Position numbers and translations under genes: made by a program. From contig NZ_JBDPZC010000001.1 of assembly GCF_039872765.1 (NCBI RefSeq), positions 372,001 to 436,000 of the forward strand: a stretch of 64,000 nt of DNA, read 5' to 3'. Under the pieces are notes generated by a model, which was not told the DNA's origin, made no database searches, and saw only the letters and a list, made by a program, of their open reading frames with translations. Below, one piece after another: positions 37,079-47,200 of the stretch (positions are counted from its first letter, which is position 1; each line of letters opens with the position of its first letter). Source of the DNA: Roseateles_B flavus (GTDB lineage: Bacteria; Pseudomonadota; Gammaproteobacteria; Burkholderiales; Burkholderiaceae_C).

Positions 37079-38796
37079 CAAATCTCCGGGTAGTACCAAG
37101 CCTGCCGACTATTGGCCCACTTGAATCCAAGGGCCGTCAGCTCCGAGCCGAGTTGCACACGATTAAGGGGGTCTTCGACCCAAAGTCTTCCACCACTCGA
37201 TGATGTCCGCCGGTCATCGACGGAGGCTCCCCTAAAGCGGCTGATAAGGGTGTTGAGCGTTGCCATGTCGGGCCCAGGAGGACTCGCGCCGTGCGCCACC
37301 GAAGTAGCGCGCTCTGCAGGCCGAGTTCCGGCGGTCGTGCTTGTTGTGCCTGCAGCTGGTACTCGACGAGGTGCGGGCTCGTCGGGGAGGATTCCAAGCT
37401 GGCGAAGGTCTTGCTCCGCGCGCCACCCCCAGCCTTCACGGTGGACGATGCGCAACGCGCAGCCAACGCGGAAGCCGGCAGCCAGGTCGGCCGTTCCGCC
37501 GTCATAGTGGCGGTCATACGGTTCGAATGGGAGTTGGTCTGCCTGATAGACGTAGCAGGCATTGGGCTTCTTGCTGAACTCGATAATGAGGTAAGAGCCG
37601 ACCTGCATCATGAACGCATCGACTTCGGGCTTACTCGTGAGCTGCGCGTAGGCACCCTCCTCACGCGCTATGAGCTCGCGCACCCCTGCGTTAGTTCGCT
37701 TCAACGCCATCGTGTCGGCGCCAAACACAAGCCGAGTCCATGAAATTTGCTTTAGGTACTTTGACCAGAATGCGAGTCGCCCTTCATCGGCGTTATTCCG
37801 AGCTGCGAGGATGTCAAAGAAGTCTTTGAGATTGCGCTCGTTGACCCAACCCAGCACCATCCGCCACACCGGGTCTGGCACCCTGTTCCAAGCTGTCGCA
37901 ATTCCCGCAGCCTTGAGCTTCGGGTTTTTCCAAACGGAGGGCTGACACACGAAGTCGCGCAGCCGCTCGTCGGGAGGTGCACCCTTGCACGCGTGGTACC
38001 TAATGAGGATGGTCTCTAACGCCTCGTCCCGAAACCCTGGCTTGCCTTGAATGAGCTTTAGTAGCTGCGGCACAAGCCTCCGGAACTCAGCATCGGCTTC
38101 AGTAGTTGCGCCTCGAACAGCTCCGAGGACCAACGCATGCCAGAACCAGCTCGACGGAGGAATTCCAAGGTCTTCTGCGAGACGGTCCGTTGGTTCGGTC
38201 TCTCCGCGCAAGTAGTCCATTGAATATTTCTCAACCGGCCCGGTGGTGAGGACTGATGCTTCCTTCCGCAGCACCTGCACCCAGTCTGGAACCATGTCCT
38301 CCCCGGCCTGGCTATCAATCAGAGGCCAAGTGCTCTCGAGAAAGTCCCGCAGAGCCTCCCACCCAGCGCGAGTGGGCTCGTCCTTGCCCGCCTCCGGATC
38401 AAAGTTGAAGTACGAGTACAGCAGGCCGTGCCAAGTCAGTCGCCACAGGTCACCTCGCTTCACCTCCTCTTGGTAAGAGGCTAGCAAAGACGGAAAGCGC
38501 TTCGATGCCAGAGCCGTAGCTCCTGACTGCTCGCGGATGGGCTCTGCGAGGGCAGAGGCGACGAGGTCGCGCTGCCACGCATCCAGCGGTTGGCCTCGCA
38601 CGAAGGTGCGGGCAGCCGCGTAAGCGTCTTCCTTGCTGGGCTTTGCCTTCGCGTACCCCTGGAACAGTAGCTCGGCCTCACGCGTGGGCTTCTCGACAAG
38701 TTCAGGTCGGCCGAACTCCCCCACGCTCAGCCCCATCGCCGCGATAGAGGCCGTCAGGTCACGAGTCAACTGTAGGAATGCAGATTCGGCTAGCAC
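37078..38796 (-). CDS. zorC: Zorya type I ZorC
   Basis: The 572-residue protein starts at GTG 38796, overlapping the zorB stop by a few bases. It is largely helical and fits ZorC in size and position; the motif-poor sequence contains the EH-signature-like region (YSYFNFDPEAG; VYQADQLPFEPYD). ZorC works with ZorD downstream of the ZorAB membrane motor and binds DNA in studied systems. Identification rests mainly on operon order and length, with weak direct motifs. Confidence 0.85.
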   Translation of the reverse strand: MLAESAFLQLTRDLTASIAAMGLSVGEFGRPELVEKPTREAELLFQGYAKAKPSKEDAYAAARTFVRGQPLDAWQRDLVASALAEPIREQSGATALASKRFPSLLASYQEEVKRGDLWRLTWHGLLYSYFNFDPEAGKDEPTRAGWEALRDFLESTWPLIDSQAGEDMVPDWVQVLRKEASVLTTGPVEKYSMDYLRGETEPTDRLAEDLGIPPSSWFWHALVLGAVRGATTEADAEFRRLVPQLLKLIQGKPGFRDEALETILIRYHACKGAPPDERLRDFVCQPSVWKNPKLKAAGIATAWNRVPDPVWRMVLGWVNERNLKDFFDILAARNNADEGRLAFWSKYLKQISWTRLVFGADTMALKRTNAGVRELIAREEGAYAQLTSKPEVDAFMMQVGSYLIIEFSKKPNACYVYQADQLPFEPYDRHYDGGTADLAAGFRVGCALRIVHREGWGWRAEQDLRQLGILPDEPAPRRVPAAGTTSTTAGTRPAERATSVAHGASPPGPDMATLNTLISRFRGASVDDRRTSSSGGRLWVEDPLNRVQLGSELTALGFKWANSRQAWYYPEI

Positions 38797-39494
38797 CGAC
38801 CGAACTCCTTGCCCTTCAGGACGTCGCTGGCACTTGGTACTCGCTCTTCCAAGCCCCAGAAATCAATCTTGAATTCCACACGCCGACTCTCGGCTTTGTC
38901 CTTCTTGATGGAGTTGAACGAGTAGCCTCCGACCAAAAACAGTTCCTGGACCTTGCGCAGTTGCTCTGGCGTCAGCGCCTCTGAAGCGCCGCTGCCCTGG
39001 AATAGGGAGCAGACGACACTTCGGCTGCGGTCCAGACTCAGCTGCAGGTTGTAGAGGTAGGTGCCGTCCTCATCGGTGAACCCTTCAACTACGACGCTGC
39101 GAATCCATCGCTGCCCTTCCGGGGTGTCTTTGGCCCGAAGGAGCACAGGGATATAGCTGCGCAGGAACTGCCCTGCTGTCGCACTGATGATGTAGCTGCC
39201 ACTGTCGAACCGAACTTTCTTGCCGAGGTCGATGCGGTAGTTCTGCTGGTCAACACCAACTCCCGCGCTCTTCGGGTCCTTCGCAATCAGGGACATGATG
39301 CGGTTGATAGCAGCGCTGCGCTCTATGGTTGCGCGCGTTGCTGCGTCGATGCTCTGCGTGACCGACACCAACGTCACCGCCATCACGACCAGGAACAGCA
39401 CCATCAGCGCCGACATCAGGTCCGAGAAGGAAATCCAAAATGGACTTTCCCCCTCGTGCTTGGCGCCTCGCTTGAGAACGAGTCGGGCAAGCAC
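38790..39494 (-). CDS. zorB: Zorya ZorB: MotB-like protein with peptidoglycan-binding domain
   Basis: The 234-residue protein has a single membrane helix (about 22-45) that starts with FSDLMSALMVLF; Asp25 corresponds to the proton-carrying Asp of MotB-like subunits. The C-terminal part (VVVEGFTDEDGTYLYNLQLSLDRSRSV) is the OmpA/MotB peptidoglycan-binding fold. With ZorA it forms a proton-driven rotary complex in the inner membrane. GTG start at 39494 with GAGG upstream, one base after the zorA stop. Confidence 0.93.
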   Translation of the reverse strand: MLARLVLKRGAKHEGESPFWISFSDLMSALMVLFLVVMAVTLVSVTQSIDAATRATIERSAAINRIMSLIAKDPKSAGVGVDQQNYRIDLGKKVRFDSGSYIISATAGQFLRSYIPVLLRAKDTPEGQRWIRSVVVEGFTDEDGTYLYNLQLSLDRSRSVVCSLFQGSGASEALTPEQLRKVQELFLVGGYSFNSIKKDKAESRRVEFKIDFWGLEERVPSASDVLKGKEFGRC

Positions 39495-39495
39495 G

Positions 39496-41505
39496 TCAGG
39501 CCCTCTTCATGCGTTGAACAGCGTTTGCGAGTTCCTGCACTACGCCGTTGAGGTGACCGGTGCCTTGGGCAAGATGGCGGTCGGTCTCGGCGATAGTCGA
39601 CTTGACTTGACTCACCAGGGAGTTTCCAAAGTCGCTGAAGGCCTTCACCAAAGCAGCGTTGACCTGGTCCAGATGCGAGCGCGCCTCCGCCTCAGACTGC
39701 CGCATGGTCTCGGCACTGGATTTGATGCTGTCGACCAACTCCTGCGACACGCCCGCTTCCCTCTTGACGGACTCGATGAGTCCCATGAGCGCAGCGACTT
39801 GCGTGTCCACCGTCCTACGCGTGGAGTCATATTGCTCGAACCCACGCTGAACTGCAGTCGACGCCGCCTGCAGCGACGCCGCAGTTGTTGCCAGTGTGTC
39901 CGCAACCTTTGTTGAACGGTCGAAAGCGCCGGTCACTGCAACACCTGCGGTCTCAAATCGCTGGGCGGCTGACCCCATGGTCAGCGCGCCCTGGTTCATG
40001 CCGTCGATGGCACGCAGCGATACGTCGCCTAGAGCGTCGATGTTGCGTTGAGTCTTTGCGACCTGGTCCGAGACCGCGCCAAGCAAAGACTCGACCTGCG
40101 TGGTCAGGCCCCCGACAAGCTGGTTCGTCTGTGTAGCCAACTTATCATTCCGGGTTCCCTCTTCTGCTGCAGACGCCTTTCGCACGTTCTCAAGCCCTTC
40201 CATAGCCATGGACACCTCGCCGAGGACCTTCATCACCGCCTCATCCATGGCGTGCTTGGACTTGTTCTGCTCTTCGGTCACCAGGCGACGGAAATCCTGC
40301 ACGAACTCGCGCATCTGGTCCGTTAGCAGTTGCTGGTTGTCCGCAGCCTTCTTCATAGCGTCCTCGAGCGTCCCACTCATTTGCGAGGCAGCCTGCTCAT
40401 TGGTTCGCTGAATATCACCGAGGAGCCCTTGCAGAGACGACTGAACGGCCGCCATCGAATCCATCGACCGCTGCATTTGCTCGTTGATGCCACGCATCTG
40501 GCCGCCAAAGGTATCCTCCAACTTGGCCATGAATCCGGTCAGCAGCGTCTCAAGCATGGAGTTCACCTGCTCGCCATTGCCACGTGACGTGACCTCCATG
40601 GCTTCCCCAACGCGTTTCATCGGTTCGGCGATAGCCGTCGAGATGGACTCGCCGATGTGCTTGCCCAAGGCAAGCGACGAAGCTTCTTGCGCCGCGATTT
40701 GCCGGTCGACCAAGTTGGTCATCATCTTGTGGAGGTCCTCCACAAGCGCGTCTTTGAGTTGCGCGGTGCTCGCCGCGTTTTGCTCCGAGGACTTGACCAG
40801 CCGCGCCAGGTACTCCTCACCTGCGCCAGTCGCGTACAGGCTGTCTACGGCATGGGTCAAGTGCTCGACCAACCGATATAGATAGGCCAGGGCGAGCCGG
40901 CTGATGAAGACCACCAGCATGGCACACGCGATAGCGGCGCCCGAAGCCAGAAATGCGTGCTGCACCCCCACCAGCAGCGGACCAAGCCCATTGACCGTGT
41001 TCTGGATTTTCTCCGGGTCGACCTTGAATTTCTCCAGCCCTTCCAGCAGGCCAGCGAACGTACCGATGATGCCAAGTCCCGTCAGGACGCCAGGAAGGTG
41101 GCGAGTGAACTCATCGAAAAGACGACCATCAACCAGAACTTCTCTGGTGAACATTGACTCTGCCGGGACTGTTGCTCGGAACTCGGTTTGGACAGTTGCC
41201 CCTGAAGCGGCCTTGCGCAATTCATGCAGCGTGTCAGCGTACTCTTCCCATAGGTGCTTGAGGGGCTCCCATCGAAATGCGCGGCCGACGTCTTTGGGGT
41301 CTGGAGCGACTCCCGACTTGCGAAAGCCGCGCACCTCCTTGAGGACGAACCGTATTTGCCACCAGACCTGGGTTCCCTTGATGGCATAGCCAACAAGAAA
41401 TACGAAAGTCAGAACCGCAACAAGTAGGAAGACATAGAGCGGAAGCCCATGGAGAGCTTGAAGCGAAGGATGGACCGCGCCCAATGCCTTTGAGAATTCA
41501 TTCAC
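39496..41505 (-). CDS. zorA: Zorya ZorA: MotA/ExbB-like motor subunit with long coiled-coil tail
   Basis: The 669-residue protein has three membrane segments (about 21-42, 138-156 and 183-211) with the MotA/TolQ/ExbB core (LPGVLTGLGIIGTFAGLLEGL; HAFLASGAAIACAMLVVFISR) and then about 440 residues of coiled coil, the cytoplasmic tail that distinguishes ZorA. The tail is thought to pass the phage signal to ZorC and ZorD. The start is GTG 41505, overlapping the stop of a small ribbon-helix-helix gene by 8 bases. Confidence 0.94.
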   Translation of the reverse strand: MNEFSKALGAVHPSLQALHGLPLYVFLLVAVLTFVFLVGYAIKGTQVWWQIRFVLKEVRGFRKSGVAPDPKDVGRAFRWEPLKHLWEEYADTLHELRKAASGATVQTEFRATVPAESMFTREVLVDGRLFDEFTRHLPGVLTGLGIIGTFAGLLEGLEKFKVDPEKIQNTVNGLGPLLVGVQHAFLASGAAIACAMLVVFISRLALAYLYRLVEHLTHAVDSLYATGAGEEYLARLVKSSEQNAASTAQLKDALVEDLHKMMTNLVDRQIAAQEASSLALGKHIGESISTAIAEPMKRVGEAMEVTSRGNGEQVNSMLETLLTGFMAKLEDTFGGQMRGINEQMQRSMDSMAAVQSSLQGLLGDIQRTNEQAASQMSGTLEDAMKKAADNQQLLTDQMREFVQDFRRLVTEEQNKSKHAMDEAVMKVLGEVSMAMEGLENVRKASAAEEGTRNDKLATQTNQLVGGLTTQVESLLGAVSDQVAKTQRNIDALGDVSLRAIDGMNQGALTMGSAAQRFETAGVAVTGAFDRSTKVADTLATTAASLQAASTAVQRGFEQYDSTRRTVDTQVAALMGLIESVKREAGVSQELVDSIKSSAETMRQSEAEARSHLDQVNAALVKAFSDFGNSLVSQVKSTIAETDRHLAQGTGHLNGVVQELANAVQRMKRA

Positions 41506-41707
41506 TTTTCTGTCCTCCCTGCCTAGCGCCCTTCATTGAGGGACTGGCAGTTTTATCGTCGATGTCGTTGCGCAAGCAAAACTCTTCGACCAAAACTTCG
41601 AGCATGTTCGTGAGACTTCGCCGCTCATGCTCGGCCGCAGCAGCGAGTAGCCTCTTGGTCCTGGGAGTTACCCTGAAGGAAATTCCGACGGTTTTCTCGG
41701 CTTGCAT
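41498..41707 (-). CDS. Ribbon-helix-helix (CopG/Arc-like) regulator leading the Zorya operon
   Basis: The 69-residue protein shows the ribbon-helix-helix order: strand VGISFRVTPRTKRLL, helices LAAAAEHERRSLTNMLEVLVEEFCLRN. It overlaps zorA by 8 bases and is surely co-transcribed with it. A short palindrome (GTTGCGCAAC, 41723-41732) lies 15 bases upstream of its start, where an autorepressor would bind. It probably sets the level of the Zorya genes; this is inference. Confidence 0.8.
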   Translation of the reverse strand: MQAEKTVGISFRVTPRTKRLLAAAAEHERRSLTNMLEVLVEEFCLRNDIDDKTASPSMKGARQGGQKSE

Positions 41708-41722
41708 GTTTCAATGTATTGC

Positions 41723-41732
41723 GTTGCGCAAC
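41723..41732. promoter_or_regulatory. Palindromic candidate operator for the Zorya operon
   Basis: The perfect palindrome GTTGCGCAAC sits just upstream of the ribbon-helix-helix gene, within the region where its promoter must lie. The wider sequence TGTGTTGCGCAACGCAATACA adds partial symmetry. Confidence 0.45.
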
Positions 41733-41986
41733 ACACTTTACATATGTCCAAGTTTTCAAGCTAGGGCGAGCAGGGTCCTACCACTTGAAATGCGGGCTCC
41801 GGGGTCAACGGAATCAACTTGAGCATTGGCGCGCGCCATCAAAATCGCCGAAGCATCGGAACTCATTGAACCGGGGAAACCCAGGTGTCGTGTCCATCCA
41901 ATCATCGCTATCCCAGCCTCCTCTGGCCGGCTGGCGCCGCCAACACCAACGGCATCCCGATCAGATGCCCGCGCCGCTTGCTGCGC

Positions 41987-42496
41987 ATGATCTTTCTTGG
42001 CTCGCTATTGGCTGGGTTCCTTCTCGTACTTCATTCAGCAGCCTATGCGGAGACGCTCGTAGGCGAAGTCGTCGGCCTTGTCGATGGTGACACCGTCGCC
42101 GTACTCGCCACGAACAAGGTGATCCACAAGATTCGGATTGCGGGCATCGACGCTCCCGAGAAGCCGCAGCCGTTCGCAGGCCAATCGCGGCAACGGTTAG
42201 CCGATCTGGTCTTCCGCAAGCAAGTGATAGTCGACTGGCATAAGACCGACCGGTATGGCCGCATCATCGGCAAAGTTTCCGTCGGCGATGTCGACGCAGG
42301 GCTTGAGCAGATTCGAGCTGGCATGGCCTGGCACTACAAACAGTACGCTCACGAGCAGTCACCCGAGGACCGCGACATCTACTCCGCAGCCGAAGATTTG
42401 GCTCGGCAGAATCGGATCGGACTATGGCGACATGAGGAGCCCGTTGCACCATGGAAATTTCGTCGCGCGGCTGCGCGGACGGATCGTGACCGGTGA
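41987..42496 (+). CDS. Secreted thermonuclease (staphylococcal nuclease homologue)
   Basis: The 169-residue protein has a signal peptide (about 1-22, ending AAYAE) and the SNase fold: LVDGDTVAVL, the catalytic RIAGIDAPE and the arginine in DRYGRIIGKV, then the conserved AGMAWHYKQY. It hydrolyses DNA and RNA outside the cytoplasm. I prefer ATG 41987, which begins the signal peptide; GTG 41885 is an alternative. The 3' end runs into a piece of IS66 sequence, so the last dozen residues differ from the family's normal end. Confidence 0.85.
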   Translation: MIFLGSLLAGFLLVLHSAAYAETLVGEVVGLVDGDTVAVLATNKVIHKIRIAGIDAPEKPQPFAGQSRQRLADLVFRKQVIVDWHKTDRYGRIIGKVSVGDVDAGLEQIRAGMAWHYKQYAHEQSPEDRDIYSAAEDLARQNRIGLWRHEEPVAPWKFRRAAARTDRDR

Positions 42497-42530
42497 GCTT
42501 GGCCGCCCGGATCAAGCTCATGATTGCCGC
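42455..42530 (-). pseudogene. IS66 TnpC C-terminal remnant
   Basis: On the minus strand the segment encodes MSLIRAAKLTGHDP, which matches IMSLIQSAKLNGHDPY of the intact TnpC at 11171-12739, then loses similarity. Only this fragment remains; it overlaps the 3' end of the thermonuclease gene. Confidence 0.7.
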
Positions 42531-42802
42531 AGCTCGCTGCCTACGCAGCTACCTTACACCATCGACGATTTGCTAAGTTGAAGCCCTGCCACCTGCTGCT
42601 CCGGAACTGTTGCGGTACCTCGGCGGGCGGCCGCATGAGCACTGCACAGGAACAAAGCGAACAAAGGCGGCGAGCCCTCATCGCCCCCCCGGGAAAGCTC
42701 TGGCTATAACCATAAAATCATTGTGGAAATTCCGGTTCGGCGGAGATGCCTCGATTTACAGAGCATGGGAGGGCATCGGGGTGCTACGACGAGAAGGAAA
42801 TC
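42531..42802. other. Intergenic region, no gene seen
   Basis: About 270 bases between the IS66 remnant and the sigma-factor gene. No supported frame; it presumably holds the promoter of the sigma-helicase cassette. Confidence 0.4.
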
Positions 42803-43597
42803 ATGATTCCAGCAGCAGTAGATGAAGCAGACGTCGACATCGACGCAGACGACGCGGAAAGCCTGAAAAGCTACCAGCGGCTGCCTGAGCACGAGCTCTG
42901 GTTGGCCAAGGTGTTCAAGATGGATGGCGACCAGCTGCTCGCTGCGCTTGCCATCAAAAAGCACACCCAAGCAGGCTACCTTCCATCGGAAGTGCTCGTG
43001 ACATTGGCTCGCAACGGCTATGGCGGTAGCGCGCGAGTGCGTAATGCCATCGCAATCGCCCTAAACGAGCGCCTGGTTATCGGGTTCAAGGGCTACCTGA
43101 ACCGCCACCTCAAATGGTTCAAGGTGGTGACGCGCAGCAGCGAGGCGCAGGTGGAGGGCGTGGCGTACGTACGCGAACGCATCTTCCGGAGTCGCGCTGA
43201 GGTGAGCTTTGCTGAGGCCCGGTTCGGAATGTTCGTCGGCATGCGGCTGTTGGACTGGTTCAAGTCGCAAACGGCGCTGAAGAACAAGGCGCCGTCGGTG
43301 GACGGTGAGCTGGCACCAAAGGACGAGGACGGAAACCAGCTCTCGTTGGCTGACCAGGTGCCCGATGAGGTTGGGCTCACCCCCGAGGCCGCCCTGCAGC
43401 AGAAGCAACTCTTCGCAAGCTGCCGCAGTGCCGTTCTCTCGCTGCCGGACAAGCAGCGAACTGCAGTGCTCCTTTGCTTTCATCAGAACATGACGCACAA
43501 GGAAGCCGGCAAGGTGATGGGCCTGGGCGAGAGCTCAGTGCAAAAGTATGTGATGGCGGCGCTGAACGCGCTGCGAAATGGAGACTGGCATGACTGA
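42803..43597 (+). CDS. Sigma-70-family RNA polymerase sigma factor
   Basis: The 264-residue protein, from ATG 42803 behind AAGGAA, ends with a clear sigma region 4 helix-turn-helix (LPDKQRTAVLLCFHQNMTHKEAGKVMGLGESSVQKYVMAALNAL). The middle part (residues 75-160) is compatible with region 2, and residues 1-30 are very acidic (ADVDIDADDAES). It resembles small alternative sigma factors. It is the first gene of a three-gene cassette with tight coupling: its stop overlaps the next gene by 8 bases. It may direct transcription of the cassette or of the Bil operon behind it. Confidence 0.82.
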   Translation: MIPAAVDEADVDIDADDAESLKSYQRLPEHELWLAKVFKMDGDQLLAALAIKKHTQAGYLPSEVLVTLARNGYGGSARVRNAIAIALNERLVIGFKGYLNRHLKWFKVVTRSSEAQVEGVAYVRERIFRSRAEVSFAEARFGMFVGMRLLDWFKSQTALKNKAPSVDGELAPKDEDGNQLSLADQVPDEVGLTPEAALQQKQLFASCRSAVLSLPDKQRTAVLLCFHQNMTHKEAGKVMGLGESSVQKYVMAALNALRNGDWHD

Positions 43598-44201
43598 CAT
43601 GACGCGCTCGGCCAGCAGTGAAGCTTCGGACCTGATTGAAGCCTTCCTTGCGGCCAACCCACTCCCCTCCTCGGAGCAGTGGAAGGCGTTCACCCTTGCG
43701 AATCCGGAGCATGCGGCGCAGATCGCCGATACCGCGCTGATGCTGACGCTCGATGACGCTGACTTTGATGCCGAGGAATTGGATGTCGAACTGTTCAACG
43801 CCACTCGTAGCGCGATGCTCAACGCCGTCCACCTGAGTAGTGTCCCGGTCGCGGCGGCCAAGACCGCGCTGAAGGTATGTCGGGGGCCAATTGCACGCCG
43901 ATATGCGCGAGACATTGGACTGGGTGAGCGTGTCGACCTATTCAACCAGATGCTTGCCGGAGAACTCTCCGCCCCGTACGTGCTCGTGAAGCGCCTCGCT
44001 AAGACCTTGCAGGTGCGCATGACGGCCCTGGCGGAGGTGTTCGCCTTGAACTTCCAGAACCAGCCGGTTCAGTCCTACAAGGCGGATGGCAAACCGAATG
44101 CTCTTCGGCAGCCCGTGAGCTGGGAGCAAGCGGTCAGGGATGCTGGGATCACCGGGGAGGAGGCCGCTCGCCTGCTCCACCTGGAGAAAGAGATGGACTG
44201 A
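43590..44201 (+). CDS. Hypothetical regulator-like protein between sigma factor and helicase
   Basis: ATG 43590 overlaps the sigma stop and follows GGAGA. The 203-residue protein has an acidic helical N-terminal half (LIEAFLAANP; AQIADTALMLTLDDADFDAEEL), and a C-terminal half with a weak XRE-like helix-turn-helix pattern (FNQMLAGELSAPYVLVKRLAKTLQVRMTALAEVF). Position directly behind a sigma factor and ahead of an ImmA/IrrE-like peptidase suggests an anti-sigma or repressor that the peptidase could cleave. This is inference from the layout. Confidence 0.6.
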   Translation: MTDMTRSASSEASDLIEAFLAANPLPSSEQWKAFTLANPEHAAQIADTALMLTLDDADFDAEELDVELFNATRSAMLNAVHLSSVPVAAAKTALKVCRGPIARRYARDIGLGERVDLFNQMLAGELSAPYVLVKRLAKTLQVRMTALAEVFALNFQNQPVQSYKADGKPNALRQPVSWEQAVRDAGITGEEAARLLHLEKEMD

Positions 44202-44202
44202 G

Positions 44203-47200
44203 GTGAATCCTTTTCTGCGTGCGCGTGAAGAGGCGTTGAAGCTTCGAGAAGAGCTGGTGGGCAAGCAGGCGGGGTCGCCGGTTTCCTCGAAAGACCTGCT
44301 GTCCCGGGTCGAAGAGGTCATCGGCGAGCTTGGCATTCAACCAGTGCCAAAGGCCAGCGGAGTTCTGCGGGGCGCCAAGGCGACGCTTAGGCGCAATGAA
44401 GGATTCATCTACTACCGCGACGACTACGACTGGCCCAAGCAGGCGTATCTCATTGCCCATGAGTTGGGGCACTTCAAGCTCGATCCGGATGTCGATGAAG
44501 ACGACCTCCATCGCGACGCTGAGGAGTTCGTGCCGGCGTCACCCACGGCGGCACACGTCGAAGCCTACGGGGCAAGAGAACGCGACGAGCTGCAGAAGAA
44601 CGTCTTCGGCAGAGAGTTGCTGTTGCCCCGCCAGGTTGCTCGTGCGATGTTCTTTGCGGGCCAAGGCCCCCGAGCTATCGCGAAGGACCTGGGCATTCCG
44701 CTGGAGGTTGCCCGGCAACAGGTGCTGGATGCGGTGCTGCTGCCACCCTACGTGCCTCTGCCTCCAGGGCCACTTCCAAAGCCAAGCGCGGACCAGTTAA
44801 AGGCCATTTACGCGACGGAGAAACACGTCCATGTAGTGGCCGGCCCAGGAACCGGCAAGACGACTACGCTTGTACATCGGGTCAAGAAACTCATCGAGGA
44901 GGACAACGTCGATCCACGCAAGATTCTGGTCCTCACGTTCACAAACAAAGCCGCGGCGGAGCTGGTCGACAGGCTGCAGCGGGCCGGGGTCAGAGGCGCG
45001 TCCGAGATTTGGGCAGGCACCTTCCATGCCTTCGGACTGGAGTTCCTACGCAAGTATTTCCAGCACTTCAATGTGTCGCAGGACGTCGCTGTCGCGGACA
45101 AGATTACCCAGCTGACGCTCACAGCTCGGGCACTGGCGAACGCGCATCTAGAGTTCTACAAGCGCACCGACGACCCCTACGAATGGCTGCCACCGGTCCT
45201 CGAGACCGCGCTGCGCGTCAAGGAAGAGCTAGTTCCCATCGACGAGTACCTCGCAGCCGCGTTGGAAACGACGGATGACGACATAGAACGGGCTCGCTTC
45301 CGCGACGTAGCGACCGTCGCACGGACCTACGAGGACGCACTTCAAGAGCGAGGCGTTGTGGACTTCGTCGACCTGGTGGCCATGCCAGCGCAGGCCATAG
45401 CAACGGACCGAGCGAAATTCACTGATGTCGCTGACCGCTACGAGCATGTGCTGGTGGATGAGTTTCAGGACCTGACTTCCGCCATGCTTGCGATGACCGC
45501 AGAGCTGTCCAGGAATGCTCAATCCCTTTGGGTGGTGGGAGATGTCCGCCAAGCGATCTATCACTGGCGCGGAGCATCCTTGGATGCCCTGTTGGGTTTC
45601 GAACGGCGCTTCGCACGCGCGAAGCGGTACGACCTCGTTGAGAACCGACGCAGCGTGCAGGAGGTGATCGACCTCACCGCATTCGCCGGTGAGGTGCACC
45701 CCCTACAGGACGAGTTTCCGCTGACCGAAGCCAAGTGCAAACGAGGTCCCAGCGGGCGCCCACCGGTCATCTACCGGTCTACGGCTCGGCCTGCAATGTG
45801 GACCGCGTTGGCGAACAACATCCGGCAGGAGCTCAAAGACGGAATTGCGCTGCGGAACCAGGTGGTACTAGCCCGCAAGGGTGCTGTCGTTGCCGCAGCC
45901 GCCAAGGAGCTGAAGGAAGCGGGCATCCCAGTGGTGTACGTTGGCGAGTTGATGGAGCGTCAGGAGGTGAAGGACCTGCTGGCGTTTATTCAGCTGGTCG
46001 TCGAACGAAGCCCGCGGGCCTTGCTACGCATCGGCGAGCTCGTCGAGCCAAAGATGGGCACAGCGGACATCATGGCGACCCTTCAGGCCGTTGCCGATGA
46101 CTCTTCGCTTCACCGAGCGGAGTGGGTCAATTCAAGCGAGGTTCCGTTGTCGCGGGGCGGGCACGCAAGCAGACGCGCTCTCGCTAAATTGATGCGTGGC
46201 TTCTCCTGGTCTTCAAGTCCCTGGGACTTCTTGTGCGAGCTGCTACTTGAGCGACGATTCCTCCTTGCAGACCTCGACGACCATTCAATTGATGGGCACC
46301 TTCGGAGATTGGCTCAGTGGCAGTTCGCCTACATGGCCCGCGTGGGCGATGGCGACAGGAAGCGAACGACGCTGTTCCGATTGCTCCACCGCGTCCGACT
46401 GCGTCAGCAAGTCCGCGACATCTACGTGGACCGCGAGCTGCCGCCTGAGACGAACGGACTGGAAGGCGTCAGAGTCCTGACCGTCCACGGCAGCAAAGGC
46501 CTTGAGTTCCAGGCGGTGCATCTCGCGTGTGTCAATGGCCGCGACTTTGCTGGCGACGATGAAGAGAACCCGCTGTTGCCGCCCGAAGCTATCCGCAGCA
46601 CCGTGGAACAGCACCAGTTCGAAGCGGAGGTGGAGAAACACAACCTGCTGTACGTCGCCGTCTCACGCGCGAAGGATGCAATCTCCATCTACGAAAACAG
46701 CAAGGAGTTCCCCTTTGACCATGTAGTGGCGCTTGAGGAGGCAGTGGGAAGTGGGGTCTTGATCGAGCAAGATGGGCCCATCGGGAAAAGCGCAACGTCC
46801 TCTGCTACCAAGCCGACAAGCGGCACTGCGCCGGCCTACGTTGCACATGACCAACTCATGGCCTATGACCGCTGCCCACGTCAGTATCTCTATCGGTTTG
46901 GCTTCGAGCTGGGCCAAGAGCTGTCGCCAAATCCGGCGCTGCAGGCTCGTGCGCTGGTACGGCGAACATTGAAGGAGCTCGCCGAAGCCAATCAGTACGA
47001 CAGGCTTGCGGAGACTTTTGCTCGGGCCTGGGCGCAGGCGCGCCTTCCGGACGCGAGTGCCGACCCCCAGCTTTGGTCACAAGCCTGGGCGTCAGCCGTG
47101 AGCGGTTCAACCTACCTATCGGGGCTCCAAGGAAAGTTCCTTCAGGCTTCAGCGGACGTTCGAAGCCTTGAGGTTGGACTGCCATGGGGCGTGGTGATCC

